Positions 15,176-24,664 are shown, counted from the first letter of the stretch. The stretch: DNA of 64,000 bases from Desulfatibacillum alkenivorans DSM 16219 (GCF_900142135.1 NZ_FQZU01000002.1:186001-250000); one strand, 5' to 3'. Translations and numbers: made by a program. The notes: generated by a model not told the origin, from the sequence alone.

Positions 15176-15946
15176 ATGGAAGAAAGAATCACATCGGCAA
15201 TCGTAAGGACCTACTTTGAAAAACTGCAGAATTTCCTGGAAGTGGATCTGGCCATCGTGGGCGCCGGCCCTTCCGGCCTGGTGGCGGCCACAGCGCTCGC
15301 CAAGGAAGGCAAAAAGGTCGCCATCTTCGAACGCCTTTTGGCGCCCGGCGGCGGCGTGTGGGGCGGCGGCATGCTGTTCAACGAAATCGTCATCCAGGAG
15401 GAAGCCCTGCACATTTTGGAGGACTTCAACATCTCCTATAAAAGCGCGGGAGACGGCCTGTACACCGCGGACTCCGTGGAAGTGGCCTCGGGCCTGATTT
15501 TCGGCGCAAAAAAGGCCGGCGTCATGATTAACAACGCCGTGTCCGTGGAAGACGTGGTCTGCCGCGAAGGCCGGATCTGCGGCGTGGTGGTCAACTGGAC
15601 TCCCGTGGAGCGCCTGGGCATGCACGTGGACCCCCTGGTGGTCATGGCCAAGGCCGTCCTGGACGGCACCGGCCATCCCGGAGAAATCACCGACCTGGCC
15701 ACCCGCAAGGCGGGCATCAAAATCGACACCCCCACGGGCAAGATCATGGGCGAGAAGCCCATGTGGATGGAGCTGGGCGAGGCTTCCACCGTGGAAAACA
15801 CCAAACGCCTGTATCCCGGCCTGTACGTCTCGGGCATGGCCGCCAACAACGCCAGCGGCGGGTTCCGCATGGGCCCCATTTTCGGCGGCATGTTCATGAG
15901 CGGCCGCAAGGTGGCCAGGATGATCCTGGAGGATATCGATGGATAA
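15176..15946 (+). CDS. thi4: Sulfide-dependent adenosine diphosphate thiazole synthase (Thi4)
   Basis: Makes the thiazole moiety of thiamine from NAD and glycine. The 256-residue protein has the FAD/NAD-type GAGPSG loop at residues 29-34, the [10 protein letters not shown] block and C-terminal [12 protein letters not shown]. In the catalytic stretch yeast Thi4 has the sacrificial Cys (CMDP-like); here the equivalent position is His150 (MHVDPLV), as in the archaeal enzymes that use free sulfide and turn over. That suits an organism living in sulfide. A riboswitch and terminator lie upstream and thiE overlaps its 3' end by 8 bases. Confidence 0.93.
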   Translation: MEERITSAIVRTYFEKLQNFLEVDLAIVGAGPSGLVAATALAKEGKKVAIFERLLAPGGGVWGGGMLFNEIVIQEEALHILEDFNISYKSAGDGLYTADSVEVASGLIFGAKKAGVMINNAVSVEDVVCREGRICGVVVNWTPVERLGMHVDPLVVMAKAVLDGTGHPGEITDLATRKAGIKIDTPTGKIMGEKPMWMELGEASTVENTKRLYPGLYVSGMAANNASGGFRMGPIFGGMFMSGRKVARMILEDIDG

Positions 15947-16565
15947 GCCGTACGGTTTGTACCTGATCCTGACCAATCCCATCGCCGGGTACGAGGCCTG
16001 CGCCCGGGCCGCCGTCAACCAGGGCCTGCGATATCTCCAACTGCGCATGAAAAACGAGCCCAGGGAGGAAATCCTGGAAAAAGCCCTGCGCCTCCGGGAA
16101 ATCACGAAAGGTTCGGACACTCTTTTCATAGTCAATGATCATGTGGACATCGCCAAGGAGGCGAACGCGGACGGCGTGCATTTGGGCCAGGAGGACATGA
16201 GCCTGGAGGAGGCCAGAAGGTTATGGACGGCGCCGGGCAAGCTGTTCGGCCTGTCCACCCACGGCGTGGAGCAGGAGCTGGCCGCCCGGGACTTGAAGCC
16301 CAGCTACATCGGCGTGGGACCGGTATTCCCCACCCCCACCAAGGACAAGCCCGACCCGACGGTGGGCCTGGAAGCCATGGGCCGGATCATCAAGGGATCG
16401 CCTCTTTCCTGCGTGGCCATCGGCGGGATCAACCCGGATAACCTGCCCCAGGTTTTGGAGCACGGCGCGGAGAATTTTTCCGTGGTCCGGGCCGTCAACC
16501 AGTCCCAGGACCCGGAATCCGCCATCGCAAACCTCATGGATATCTGGCGGAAATACAAATCATAA
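15939..16565 (+). CDS. thiE: Thiamine-phosphate synthase
   Basis: TIM-barrel enzyme joining HMP-PP and thiazole phosphate to thiamine phosphate. The 208-residue chain shows the family blocks [43 protein letters not shown] and AIGGINPDN. It overlaps thi4, so both steps of thiazole use are under one TPP riboswitch. The pyrimidine-branch genes thiC and thiD are not in this window. Confidence 0.94.
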   Translation: MDKPYGLYLILTNPIAGYEACARAAVNQGLRYLQLRMKNEPREEILEKALRLREITKGSDTLFIVNDHVDIAKEANADGVHLGQEDMSLEEARRLWTAPGKLFGLSTHGVEQELAARDLKPSYIGVGPVFPTPTKDKPDPTVGLEAMGRIIKGSPLSCVAIGGINPDNLPQVLEHGAENFSVVRAVNQSQDPESAIANLMDIWRKYKS

Positions 16566-16573
16566 CGCTGCTT

Positions 16574-16603
16574 GCAGGCGGCCCTGAACCTGGGGCCGCC
16601 TGC
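16574..16603. terminator. Convergent hairpin between thiE and the ASST-like gene
   Basis: A perfect 11-bp stem, GCAGGCGGCCC with GGGCCGCCTGC, over an 8-base loop, lies between two convergent genes. It lacks a T-run on either side, so termination efficiency is uncertain. Confidence 0.55.
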
Positions 16604-16641
16604 ATGAGTTGGTTGCAATTGGCCTCATACCGAAGGATTTA

Positions 16642-18018
16642 TTAGCCCTCGGCTCCCCAATCCGTTTCCGAAAAATATTCGGCCGGATAAATCCGGGCGC
16701 CGGTGATTTCAGTCACTCTGTTTTCGTCGTAGCGGTTGATGTATTCCCACACGATGCGGCCTTCCGCGTCGGTTTCAAACACGCGCCCTCCCTCATATTC
16801 CGTGATGAGCAATCCGTTGCGGGCTGTCAATTCCACCTTGCCCCGGATGACAGATAGAAATTCCTGCCCCTTAACGCCGCCATACAGAACCTTGCATTGG
16901 TCGGTCACGGGATTGCATGCCATGATGTTGGTTACTCGAGGGATGTCCGGACGGCTTTCCGATGCATGGGGGGGACGCCCGAAAACATCGCGGTATATGT
17001 TGTTGTTGAACAGAACAATGGAGCCGTCAGGGCTGAACTCCGGGTCGTGCTGCCGCCGCCAGGGGCCGATTTTCCACCATTTGATTTTTTTTGTGCTGGG
17101 CGAGAAAACCGCGAGAAGGTTATATCCGCGGATGGAAATAGCCAGATCGTGGGGCTCGAACAGAGGAAAGTTCTTCGCCGAATCCCTGGACAACTCGGCT
17201 ACCTTGTTCAAATGGACGATTTCATCGTCCAACCAGGCATCCAGGTCAAAACTGCATCCGTTGGCGGTCAAAATCGTTTCAAGCCCATTATCCAAAAACA
17301 GCTTGGGGATGGAGATTTCCTGCAAGAGTTTACCATCGCCGGAAACCCTTAATGCCGTGTCTTCCCGGCAGGGAGTTTCAAAAGGGGGGAGAGGGGATGC
17401 GCTGTCTGCGTCGTAATACCGGGTGCTGCAGACCCAAAATCCGCCGTCTTCAGCTATCTCCACGGAGTGATGGGTGTCCTTGTACAATTTCCAAACGACA
17501 TTGCCGTTCCGATCCAGCTTGACGAGTCCTGCGTGCACCATGTTGAATACAACCGATCCGTCCGGCAAAGCGACGGCGCCGTGTATATCGATATTCCAAT
17601 CCGTGGCCGGCGGCTGCAGCATGTGGCTGTCATCCTCATATATCTCCGAAAACCTGATGGGCCACCTGTTAACAAAACTGCCGTCCCTTTTGATGAGCCG
17701 GATTTCGTTCCCTCCATCAAAAAAACCCGTCATAAATATAAATTCATGGTTATCATTATCCGGGTGGTTAATGGTGACTCCTTCCCCTTCATATTTGGCC
17801 GGCTGCAGAAACTGGTGCGGGCTGGTTTTTGTCAGAGTGGGAAGTTCGCCAAAAAGCGTGGCAAAGGACTCCTCAATCTGATGCTTTACGTCCAACACGG
17901 CCATATAAAGAGGCGATTTATGTCCTCCCAAATAAAGCCCTGAGACAAAAGTAAAACCAAGGATGATAATGATTGAAGCCGTGAAAAACAGGAATTTTGA
18001 AGCATCAAAGCGCCTCAT
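16642..18018 (-). CDS. Arylsulfotransferase-family (ASST-like) beta-propeller protein
   Basis: A 458-residue protein with an N-terminal anchor or uncleaved signal (FLFFTASIIIILGFTFVSGLYLGG) and a beta-propeller body. Family-type histidine motifs are present: THHSVEIAEDGGFWV, FEPHDLAISIRG and RRQHDPEFSPDGSIVLFNN, which match the arylsulfotransferase (Arylsulfotran_2-like) pattern. It is likely anchored with the propeller in the periplasm. Related enzymes transfer sulfate between phenols, but many members are uncharacterised and activity is not certain. The ATG at 18018 (GGAAAGGA upstream) is preferred to an in-frame GTG at 18072. It is convergent with thiE and divergent from uppP. Confidence 0.78.
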   Translation of the reverse strand: MRRFDASKFLFFTASIIIILGFTFVSGLYLGGHKSPLYMAVLDVKHQIEESFATLFGELPTLTKTSPHQFLQPAKYEGEGVTINHPDNDNHEFIFMTGFFDGGNEIRLIKRDGSFVNRWPIRFSEIYEDDSHMLQPPATDWNIDIHGAVALPDGSVVFNMVHAGLVKLDRNGNVVWKLYKDTHHSVEIAEDGGFWVCSTRYYDADSASPLPPFETPCREDTALRVSGDGKLLQEISIPKLFLDNGLETILTANGCSFDLDAWLDDEIVHLNKVAELSRDSAKNFPLFEPHDLAISIRGYNLLAVFSPSTKKIKWWKIGPWRRQHDPEFSPDGSIVLFNNNIYRDVFGRPPHASESRPDIPRVTNIMACNPVTDQCKVLYGGVKGQEFLSVIRGKVELTARNGLLITEYEGGRVFETDAEGRIVWEYINRYDENRVTEITGARIYPAEYFSETDWGAEG

Positions 18019-18234
18019 GCAAGCAATGTCCTTTCCAGTGGGAGCCTGATTTGATTTGCCGGAGCCTACCACCCAGAAAATTCACTGTCAATCCGGCAAG
18101 CCGTCCTGCATTGGAACAAGATAATGCTGCGGAGAAGACAATGGTTGCCCAAACGCCCAAAAAACGATAAAGCATCTGCACTGCTCGGGGGACGCCCCCT
18201 AAGATGCTAATTTCTATTTGAAAGGAGAACCTCC

Positions 18235-19065
18235 TTGCATTGGCTTGAAGTGGTTTTATTAGGCGTTATTCAAGGTTTGACGGAATTTCTGCCCGTTAGC
18301 AGCTCCGGGCATCTGGTCCTTTTCCAAGGACTCATGGGCATGGAGGAACCGGAGCTGCTGCTGGACATCTGCCTGCATGTGGGCACCCTGGCAGCCGTAC
18401 TCTGGGTGTTTTATCCCCAAATTCTTGAGGCCGCCAAAGGCCTCTTCCGTTTTTGCGCAGCCGTCCTCAAAGGCAGGGCCGCCATGGCCCAGGTCTGGGC
18501 CGATGACCAGGACGCCCGCATGGCCCTGCTCATCATCATCGGAACCATTCCCACCGGATTCATCGGCATGGGTTTTCACAAAATTGCGGACAAGCTCTTT
18601 GCGTCTCCGGTCCTGGCCGGGGCCATGCTCTTGATCACAGGCGCCCTGCTTTGGGCCACGCGCTATGTCAGGGCCGAGGGCAAACTATTGCCCAAGGTAA
18701 CCTGGGGAAACGCCCTGACCGTTGGAACCGTCCAGGGGCTGGCCATCCTGCCCGGCATATCCCGCTCAGGCTCCACCATTTGCGCGGCTTTGTTTTTAGG
18801 CGTAGACAGAGAGGTAGCCGCCCGCTATTCTTTTCTGCTGTCCATACCCGCTATTGCGGCTGCGCTCATTCTGGAAGTTGCGGACGCCGGCGCCGCGGCT
18901 CATCCTCCGGTTTCCATGCTGTTGCTGGGAGGAATCGTTTCCGCACTCACTGGTCTGGCCGCCCTCAAATGGCTGTTGGCCATTGTGCGCAAGGGCAGCC
19001 TGTGGTGGTTCGCCCCCTATTGCTGGCTGGTGGGCGCAACCGTATTGGTCGCCAATTTCATATAG
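18235..19065 (+). CDS. uppP: Undecaprenyl-diphosphatase (BacA family)
   Basis: Integral membrane phosphatase that recycles undecaprenyl diphosphate for peptidoglycan and O-antigen synthesis. The 276-residue protein has the catalytic QGLTEFLPVSSSGHL block at residues 13-27 and the PGISRSGST motif near residue 180, plus about eight hydrophobic helices. The start is TTG, 7 bases after AAGGAG. The phosphohexomutase follows after 52 bases, linking it to envelope polysaccharide supply. Confidence 0.95.
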   Translation: MHWLEVVLLGVIQGLTEFLPVSSSGHLVLFQGLMGMEEPELLLDICLHVGTLAAVLWVFYPQILEAAKGLFRFCAAVLKGRAAMAQVWADDQDARMALLIIIGTIPTGFIGMGFHKIADKLFASPVLAGAMLLITGALLWATRYVRAEGKLLPKVTWGNALTVGTVQGLAILPGISRSGSTICAALFLGVDREVAARYSFLLSIPAIAAALILEVADAGAAAHPPVSMLLLGGIVSALTGLAALKWLLAIVRKGSLWWFAPYCWLVGATVLVANFI

Positions 19066-19117
19066 CTTTCCGGAAAAAAATATAACTTGATGCTATTATC
19101 ATTTTTGGAGGTTTTGC

Positions 19118-20464
19118 ATGAATCCGCAAATGTTCAGGGAGTACGATATTCGAGGAATTGCAGGCGAAGATCTTACGGAGGAAAACGTTTATGATCTGGG
19201 CAGGGCCATTGGGACCCTGTTAATCCGAAAGGGAAACCGCAAAATCGTCCTGGGCCGCGATTGCCGCGTGTCCTCGCCCTCTTTGTCGGCGCGGGCCGCC
19301 CAGGGGCTTATGGACGCAGGCTGCGACCTCTTGGATATCGGGGTGTGCCCCACGCCGTTGCTCAGCTTCGCCATCCATCACCTGAACGCAGAAGGCGGAG
19401 TCATGGTCACGGCCAGCCACAACCCGCCGGAGTATAACGGATTCAAGTTAAGCAGCGGCACGGACTCCATTCACGGCCAGGAAATCCGCAGCCTTCTGGC
19501 TTTGCTGGATAACCGGGATTTCGAATCGGGCGAAGGATCCAATCAGGACGTGGAGGTCAAGCCCGCCTATCAGGAATATGTCGTCAACAATATATCGATC
19601 GCCAAACCCTTGAAAGTCGGCGTGGACGCAGGCAACGGCACGGCCGGCGTGATAGCCGTCCCATTGCTGAAAGCCCTGGGCTGCGAAGTGCACGACATCT
19701 ACTGCGATATGGACGGCGCCTTTCCCAACCACGAGCCCGATCCCACGGTCATGGCCAATATGGAGGATTTGGCCGCCCTGGTCCGGGAAAAAGGCCTGGA
19801 TATAGGAATAGGCTTTGACGGGGACGGAGACCGCATCGGCGTGGTGGACGAAACCGGCGCCATGATTTTCGGCGATCAGTTGATGACTCTTTTCGCCCGG
19901 GAAATTCTCACCCGCAAGCCCGGGGCCGTATTCATCTCCGAGGTCAAATGCTCCCAGACCATGTATGACGACATCAACAAACGCGGCGGCAAGGCTATTA
20001 TGTGGAAAACCGGCCATTCCCTGATTCGCGCCAAGATGAAGGAGGAGAACGCCGAGCTTGCCGGCGAGATGAGCGGCCATATGTTTTTTGCCGACAGATA
20101 CCTGGGCTTTGATGACGCCTCTTACGCCGCGTGCAGGCTTTTGGAAATCCTGGCCGACTCCGGCGGAAAAATGTCGGAGCTCCTTTCAGACCTGCCCAAG
20201 ACCTATAACACCCCGGAAATACGCGTGGAATGCCCCGAGGACGTCAAGTTCGGCGTGGTGGAGAAGGTCACGGAATATTTCCGTTCCCGCCATGAGGTCA
20301 TTGATATTGACGGAGCGCGTATTATATTTGATGACGGCTGGGGACTTGTGAGAGCTTCCAACACCCAGCCGGTTTTGGTTTTACGCTTCGAGGCCTTGTC
20401 CCAAAAGCGCCTGGCTGAAATCAGACAGTACGTGGAATCCGTGGTGGCCGAAATCCGAGGATAA
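19118..20464 (+). CDS. Phosphomannomutase/phosphoglucomutase
   Basis: A 448-residue alpha-D-phosphohexomutase of the AlgC/ManB type that interconverts hexose 6- and 1-phosphates for nucleotide-sugar synthesis. The phospho-serine loop is TASHNPPEYNG with Ser100, the magnesium loop is FDGDGDRIG, the sugar-binding loop is GEMSGHMFF, and the C-terminal phosphate loop RASNTQPVLVLRFE is intact. These loops fit a bifunctional PMM/PGM better than GlmM. It sits behind uppP, with a weak terminator after it. Confidence 0.93.
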   Translation: MNPQMFREYDIRGIAGEDLTEENVYDLGRAIGTLLIRKGNRKIVLGRDCRVSSPSLSARAAQGLMDAGCDLLDIGVCPTPLLSFAIHHLNAEGGVMVTASHNPPEYNGFKLSSGTDSIHGQEIRSLLALLDNRDFESGEGSNQDVEVKPAYQEYVVNNISIAKPLKVGVDAGNGTAGVIAVPLLKALGCEVHDIYCDMDGAFPNHEPDPTVMANMEDLAALVREKGLDIGIGFDGDGDRIGVVDETGAMIFGDQLMTLFAREILTRKPGAVFISEVKCSQTMYDDINKRGGKAIMWKTGHSLIRAKMKEENAELAGEMSGHMFFADRYLGFDDASYAACRLLEILADSGGKMSELLSDLPKTYNTPEIRVECPEDVKFGVVEKVTEYFRSRHEVIDIDGARIIFDDGWGLVRASNTQPVLVLRFEALSQKRLAEIRQYVESVVAEIRG

Positions 20465-20480
20465 AGAGGGGGAGGGGGAA

Positions 20481-20504
20481 GGCGTTTTACGCCAGGTTTT
20501 TTTT
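20481..20504 (+). terminator. Terminator after the phosphohexomutase gene
   Basis: A small stem GGCGT/ACGCC (20481-20493) is followed, after AGG, by eight T. The stem is only 5 bp, so confidence is moderate. Confidence 0.5.
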
Positions 20505-20547
20505 GGGGTGAAAATACTAGGCGGGCGCATGCGTTAATGGCGTTTAC

Positions 20548-20634
20548 GATTTCTGGGGACATGAACTTATCTCCTGCAAATTTTGAAACTCGCCATGTAT
20601 GACGCCTGAGATAAACATCGCGTCCCCTGAAATC
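20548..20634. repeat. Intergenic palindromic repeat, family A, copy 3
   Basis: GATTTCTGGGGACATGAA and CTTATCTC face TGAGATAA, CATCGCGTCCCC and GAAATC. The left flank (CGCATGCGT and GGCGT about 25 bases before the arm) is shared with copy 6 at 60063, so the element may be longer than the hairpin. Confidence 0.8.
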
Positions 20635-20657
20635 AACTAGGCGCTACAGGAAGTTTT

Positions 20658-21830
20658 ATGAACCGTAAAATTTTTATCACCCTGTTCTTCAGCATTTTTA
20701 CGTCCGTAACAGGGGTGGGAATCGTCGTGCCTCTCCTGCCGGTCTACGCCAATCATCTGGGCGCGTCCGGCTTCATGGTTGGCATGATTTTCGGTTCGTT
20801 CTCGCTTTCCCGCATTCTGTTCCTGCCTTATTTCGGCAAGCGTTCGGACATGTTGGGCCGCAAGCCCTTCATCACCATTGGCCTGTTCGCCTACTCCCTG
20901 GTGTCCATCGCCTTCATGTTTTCCCACGGCGTGACTCAATTGGTGGTCATCCGGTTTATCCAGGGCATTGCCTCGGCCATGATTCTTCCCGTATGCCAGG
21001 CCTACATTGGAGAGATAGCCCCTCAAGGCCGGGAAGGATTTTTCATGGGCCTGTTCAATATCTCCATGTACAGCAGCCTGTCTTTGGGCCCCATACTGGG
21101 CGGGGTGGTGAACGATCACTTCGGCCTGCAAACCGCCTTTGCGTGCATGGGAGTATTGTCATTGCTGGCTTTTTTGATGGCCCAGTACTTTCTGCCCCCG
21201 GTCAAGGAAGAACCCCGTCTGGAAAGGGGCCGGGAGCCGGTGACATACAGGATCCTGGTTAAAAACGCCGGCATCATGGGCGCGGTCCTGTTAAGGACCA
21301 CTTACACCTTTTGCATCGGGGCCATCTGGGGCTTTTTGCCGGTGTACGCCGACGCTCATTTTAACCTGTCTTCCAGCGCCATCGGATTCCTGATTATGCT
21401 GGGCGTTTTAACCTCCGGCGTGCTTACCACGCCCATGGGCTGGCTGGCCGACCGGGTGGATAAACGGCTCTTGTGCGTGATCGGCAGCCTTATGATTTCC
21501 GCTGCGGTGTATTCCTTCACCTTCGCCGACGGATTCTGGCATCTGTTCGCCAGCAACATGGCCTTTGGAATCGGCGGCGGCATTGTGGTGCCCGCCCTCA
21601 CCGCCATTTGCGTCATTGAAGGGCATAAGGAAAGAGCCATGGGCTCGGTCATGGCCCTGCTCACCATAGGCCACAGCCTGGGCATGCTTGCGGGCTCCGT
21701 GGCGGCGGGCGTGCTTATGGACATGTTCTCCCTGTCCGCGGCCTTTACGGCAAGCGCGGTCTTGGCGATTTTGGGAACCCTGGTTTTTATATGGACGTCG
21801 ATTAAGGACGGCAAACAAAAGGCTGGTTAG
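20658..21830 (+). CDS. Major facilitator superfamily transporter
   Basis: A 390-residue carrier with twelve predicted transmembrane helices. The MFS loop 2-3 motif is GKRSDMLGRKPF near residues 70-81, and a related loop 8-9 motif GWLADRVDKRL appears in the second half. TM4-5 carries RFIQGIASAMILPVCQAYIGEIAP, which resembles multidrug/sugar-efflux type MFS proteins (the VPxxP/antiporter motif area is GPILGG). No substrate can be deduced. It is alone, between repeat copy 3 and the Fe-S scaffold gene. Confidence 0.9.
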   Translation: MNRKIFITLFFSIFTSVTGVGIVVPLLPVYANHLGASGFMVGMIFGSFSLSRILFLPYFGKRSDMLGRKPFITIGLFAYSLVSIAFMFSHGVTQLVVIRFIQGIASAMILPVCQAYIGEIAPQGREGFFMGLFNISMYSSLSLGPILGGVVNDHFGLQTAFACMGVLSLLAFLMAQYFLPPVKEEPRLERGREPVTYRILVKNAGIMGAVLLRTTYTFCIGAIWGFLPVYADAHFNLSSSAIGFLIMLGVLTSGVLTTPMGWLADRVDKRLLCVIGSLMISAAVYSFTFADGFWHLFASNMAFGIGGGIVVPALTAICVIEGHKERAMGSVMALLTIGHSLGMLAGSVAAGVLMDMFSLSAAFTASAVLAILGTLVFIWTSIKDGKQKAG

Positions 21831-22037
21831 CCTCCGCCTTTTCCTGAAGCCGGACTTTTATTGTTCTCAAAAGGAACATTTTTGCAGTTAGACCTTGATT
21901 GAAACCGGCATTAATGGCATGGAAGACGGGGTGAAAGAATACGCGTCAATTCGGCGGCGCTTTTATACGGAGCGCCCTGAACCTCATAGACGCTTTGATA
22001 ACTTTTTGGATGAGAGTATGGATTAAAGGAACGAACT

Positions 22038-22478
22038 ATGGGAAGCGACATTTTACAAAACTATGATGCAGAAGCCGTAAAGGAAATGCTGCAATCTTCA
22101 GGCTACTCTGATAAAGCCATTAAGTATTATACGGAACGCAAAGGCATGGGCAAGCTGGACGAAGCAAACCAGATCACCGAGCTGACCGGCCCTTGCGGAG
22201 ACACCATGAAGGTTTTCCTCAAGATCGAAGACGACAAGATCCAGGACGCCAAAATTCAGGTGCTTGGCTGTCCCGGCGCCATTTCCTCCGCCATGGTGGC
22301 CATGGATATGGCCAAGGGAAAAACCCTGGAGGAGGCAAAGGAAATCACGGAAGGCGTCATCTTTAAGGAACTGGAAAACATTCCCGACCAAAAGCAGCAC
22401 TGCATTCAATTGACGGTAAAAACGCTTCAAAACGCCATTGAAGAATACCAAAAGGGTAATAATCACAAGGAGGGATGA
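22038..22478 (+). CDS. NifU/IscU-like iron-sulfur cluster scaffold protein
   Basis: A 146-residue protein with a NifU N-terminal/IscU-like fold. The three cluster-ligand cysteines are in TGPCGDT, VLGCPGAISS and QKQHCIQL, matching the IscU spacing pattern. The N-terminal extension of about 45 residues (SSGYSDKAIKYYTERKGMG) is typical of the stand-alone anaerobe version rather than E. coli IscU. No iscS or iscA is next to it; the FmdB-like zinc ribbon overlaps its end. It likely serves cluster assembly in the cytoplasm. Confidence 0.88.
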   Translation: MGSDILQNYDAEAVKEMLQSSGYSDKAIKYYTERKGMGKLDEANQITELTGPCGDTMKVFLKIEDDKIQDAKIQVLGCPGAISSAMVAMDMAKGKTLEEAKEITEGVIFKELENIPDQKQHCIQLTVKTLQNAIEEYQKGNNHKEG

Positions 22479-22480
22479 CC

Positions 22481-22729
22481 ATGCCGGTTTTTGAGTTCCA
22501 ATGCCAGGATTGCGGCAGCCAGTTTGAATTATTGATCTTTAATTCGGATGAATCGCCAAAATGCGGAAGCTGCGGAAGTCAGAACCTGAAAAAGCTCCTT
22601 TCCGCCCATTCCAGCTTTGCCGGCGCCTCCACTGGCGCCATGCCCGGCCCCGGAGACACCGCTTGCTGCGGCTCCGCCCCCGGCCACGCCGGCTGCGCAG
22701 GCCCCGGAAGCTGCTGCGGCAAAGCCTGA
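22481..22729 (+). CDS. FmdB-family zinc ribbon protein
   Basis: An 82-residue protein starting MPVFEFQCQDCG; the CxxCG ... CGSCGS pairs at residues 8-11 and 28-31 form the FmdB/CxxC_CXXC_SSSS zinc ribbon. The C-terminal third is Gly/Ala/Cys-rich (ACCGSAPGHAGCAGPGSCCG) and may bind metal or be disordered. ATG at 22481 is preferred to 22475 because AAGGAGGG would abut the latter. It overlaps or abuts the scaffold gene and ends in a good terminator. Confidence 0.85.
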   Translation: MPVFEFQCQDCGSQFELLIFNSDESPKCGSCGSQNLKKLLSAHSSFAGASTGAMPGPGDTACCGSAPGHAGCAGPGSCCGKA

Positions 22730-22752
22730 TACAAGCCGTTCAAGAATACAAC

Positions 22753-22784
22753 AAGGCCGGTCCCTTTAAAGGGGGCCGGCCTTT
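22753..22784 (+). terminator. Terminator after the FmdB gene
   Basis: AAGGCCGGTCCCTTT pairs with AAAGGGGGCCGGCCTT, a long stem with an almost self-complementary centre, followed by TTTGTGTTT. Confidence 0.75.
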
Positions 22785-23063
22785 GTGTTTGCAGGAATCC
22801 CGATGCGCTGGGCTGGCTCCCTAAATGCGCAACAAGCTGTGCGCCAGGATTGCATCATCAACCAATCAAGCCTGAACCACCCTATAGAATGGCGCGGCAA
22901 GCCGCGCAGCGCTGCTTCGTTCCACGAGGGCGCCTGTTTGCCCTATTTCCCATGCTTCGCGTGGGAATGCTATATAACTATTTGAAATTAAGAATGTTGC
23001 GTATAATGGTTGCGCACCTGAAACCGCTTCCAATGACACGGACCCCAAAAAAATGCGCCGCCT
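22785..23063. other. Non-coding stretch with local hairpins
   Basis: No gene is seen. It holds a hairpin TTCCCATGC/GCGTGGGAA at about 22946-22970 and a GC-rich GCGCGGCAAGCCGCGC hairpin near 22890. Both resemble degenerate intergenic repeat material, but I found no second copy in the window. Confidence 0.45.
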
Positions 23064-23912
23064 TTAACTTCTCTTGCCGACAAACCGTGCGCCGGAAACC
23101 ACGGCCAGATAGGTCAGGCCGGCAATGACGATGATCGTGGGTCCGCTGGACAGGCTGAAATGATAGCTCACGCCAAGGCCGGTCCAGGTGAATGCCAGGC
23201 AAAAGACTACGGCCATGACCATGGTCTGCCACAAGCGTTTGGCGAACTGGCTGGCCACGGCGGCCGGGATGGTCAAAAGCGCAATCACCATGACAATGCC
23301 CACCACCCGCACCAGAAGCACAACGGTCAGGGCGGTCAGGCACAGCAAGAGCATGTAAACCGCGCCCACGGGAATGCCCCTGAGGGCGGAGAACTCCTCG
23401 TCAAAGCACACGGCCAGGAGCCGGTTGTAGAACCACAGGGACAAGCCCACCACCAGGACGTTCAAACCCAGAACCATCCATACGTCCTGGGTGGAGATGA
23501 GAAGGATGTCCCCGAAAAGATAGCTGGAGATGTCAAAATATCCCGGCGTAACGTCCACAAACAGCAGGCCCGAGGCCATGCCCACGGCCCATAAGGCGCC
23601 GATAACCGTATCCTCCCGCTGTTTGGCGTACAAGGAGACCGCGCCGATGATGACCGCGGCCAGCAAAGCCGCTCCCACCGCCCCGTACATGGGGTCGAAC
23701 CACTGCAAGCCCATCTTGTTTTGGAGATACAGGCCCAGGCCGATGCCTCCGAACACGCAATGGGAAATAGCGCCGGCCAGATAGCTGATCCTTCGGGTGA
23801 CCACATAGGCGCCCATGATGCCGAAAGGCACGCTGGCCAGTCCGCCTACGATGAAGGCGAGTCGCAAAAAGGCGTTGTCCGGGTTCATCAAGGCCTGGGT
23901 GAACTCAATCAT
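23064..23912 (-). CDS. znuB: Zinc/manganese-type ABC transporter permease
   Basis: A 282-residue membrane permease of the ZnuB/MntB (ABC-3) family with eight to nine hydrophobic helices. Characteristic segments are AYVVTRRISYLAGAISHCVFGGIGLG, the YLFGDILLI turn and VVLLVRVVGIVMVIALLTIPAA. ATG at 23912 (GGGAGG before it) is chosen over the upstream GTG. It overlaps the ATPase gene by 8 bases. No gene for the periplasmic binding protein ZnuA is present, so the metal is not certain from context. Confidence 0.88.
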   Translation of the reverse strand: MIEFTQALMNPDNAFLRLAFIVGGLASVPFGIMGAYVVTRRISYLAGAISHCVFGGIGLGLYLQNKMGLQWFDPMYGAVGAALLAAVIIGAVSLYAKQREDTVIGALWAVGMASGLLFVDVTPGYFDISSYLFGDILLISTQDVWMVLGLNVLVVGLSLWFYNRLLAVCFDEEFSALRGIPVGAVYMLLLCLTALTVVLLVRVVGIVMVIALLTIPAAVASQFAKRLWQTMVMAVVFCLAFTWTGLGVSYHFSLSSGPTIIVIAGLTYLAVVSGARFVGKRS

Positions 23913-24663
23913 GGCAATGCCCTCCCTCACTGCACCGGTGATCGTGCCTGACCAGGCGGCAGTCTCCGCCGTAGATTTCCTTGATCAGGGTGCCGTTCAA
24001 TTCGCTGGTGGGATGCACCACCAGCTCCCGGCTGACGCAGATCACGCTTTTCACCACCTGGGAGACGAAACCCAGATCGTGGGATACCAGGAGGATGGTC
24101 ATTTTTTCGTTCAATTTTTGAAGCATGTCAAACAGGCTTTGCTGCACTTCCGGGTCCACGTTGGAGGTGGGCTCGTCCAGCAGGAGCAGCTCAGGCTTGC
24201 ACGCCAAAGCCCGGGCGATGAGCACCCGCTGCTTTTGGCCGCCGGAAAGGGCGCTGTACATATGGTGGGCCATTGGGCTTAATTGAACCTCCTCCAGGCA
24301 TTCCATGGCCGCATCCCTGTCTTTTTTGGAATGCCATAGCATGGCGCCTTTGCGCATACGCCCCATGAGCACCACGTCCATGACGGTCACGGGAAATTGG
24401 GGGTCCAGGTGGGAGTATTGAGGCATGTAGCCTATTTTCAGCCGGGCCTTTTCAGGCGTCGTACCCAACATGGTAATGGAGCCGGCGTCCGGTTTCAGCA
24501 GTCCCAGCATGAGTTTCAGCAAGGTGGTTTTTCCGCCTCCGTTAGGCCCCACAATGCTGGCGAACTCGCCTTTCTCCACCTGCAGGCGCACGTTGTTCAA
24601 TACCGGTTGGCGGGTATATCCAAATGTTACGCCATCTAACTCGATGTCGTAGTCGATGCTCAT
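23905..24663 (-). CDS. znuC: Zinc/manganese-type ABC transporter ATP-binding protein
   Basis: A 252-residue ABC ATPase. It has Walker A GPNGGGKTT, the signature LSGGQKQRVLIARAL, Walker B LLLLDEPTSNVDPE and the switch His in LLVSHDLGFV. The PQYSHLDPQFPVTVMDVVLMGRM stretch after the Q-loop is typical of the ZnuC/MntA metal subfamily. The C-terminus has a His/Cys-containing tail (RHDHRCSEGGHCHD) that could bind metal. It pairs with the overlapping permease and follows the HExxH mini-protein gene by one base. Confidence 0.92.
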   Translation of the reverse strand: MSIDYDIELDGVTFGYTRQPVLNNVRLQVEKGEFASIVGPNGGGKTTLLKLMLGLLKPDAGSITMLGTTPEKARLKIGYMPQYSHLDPQFPVTVMDVVLMGRMRKGAMLWHSKKDRDAAMECLEEVQLSPMAHHMYSALSGGQKQRVLIARALACKPELLLLDEPTSNVDPEVQQSLFDMLQKLNEKMTILLVSHDLGFVSQVVKSVICVSRELVVHPTSELNGTLIKEIYGGDCRLVRHDHRCSEGGHCHD

Positions 24664-24664
24664 A

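Noticed and set aside
14765-16135. 456-residue open frame on the minus strand over thi4 and thiE
   Set aside because: It lies entirely opposite two well-identified genes, has no ribosome site and only low-complexity His/Gly-rich content, so it is a shadow frame.
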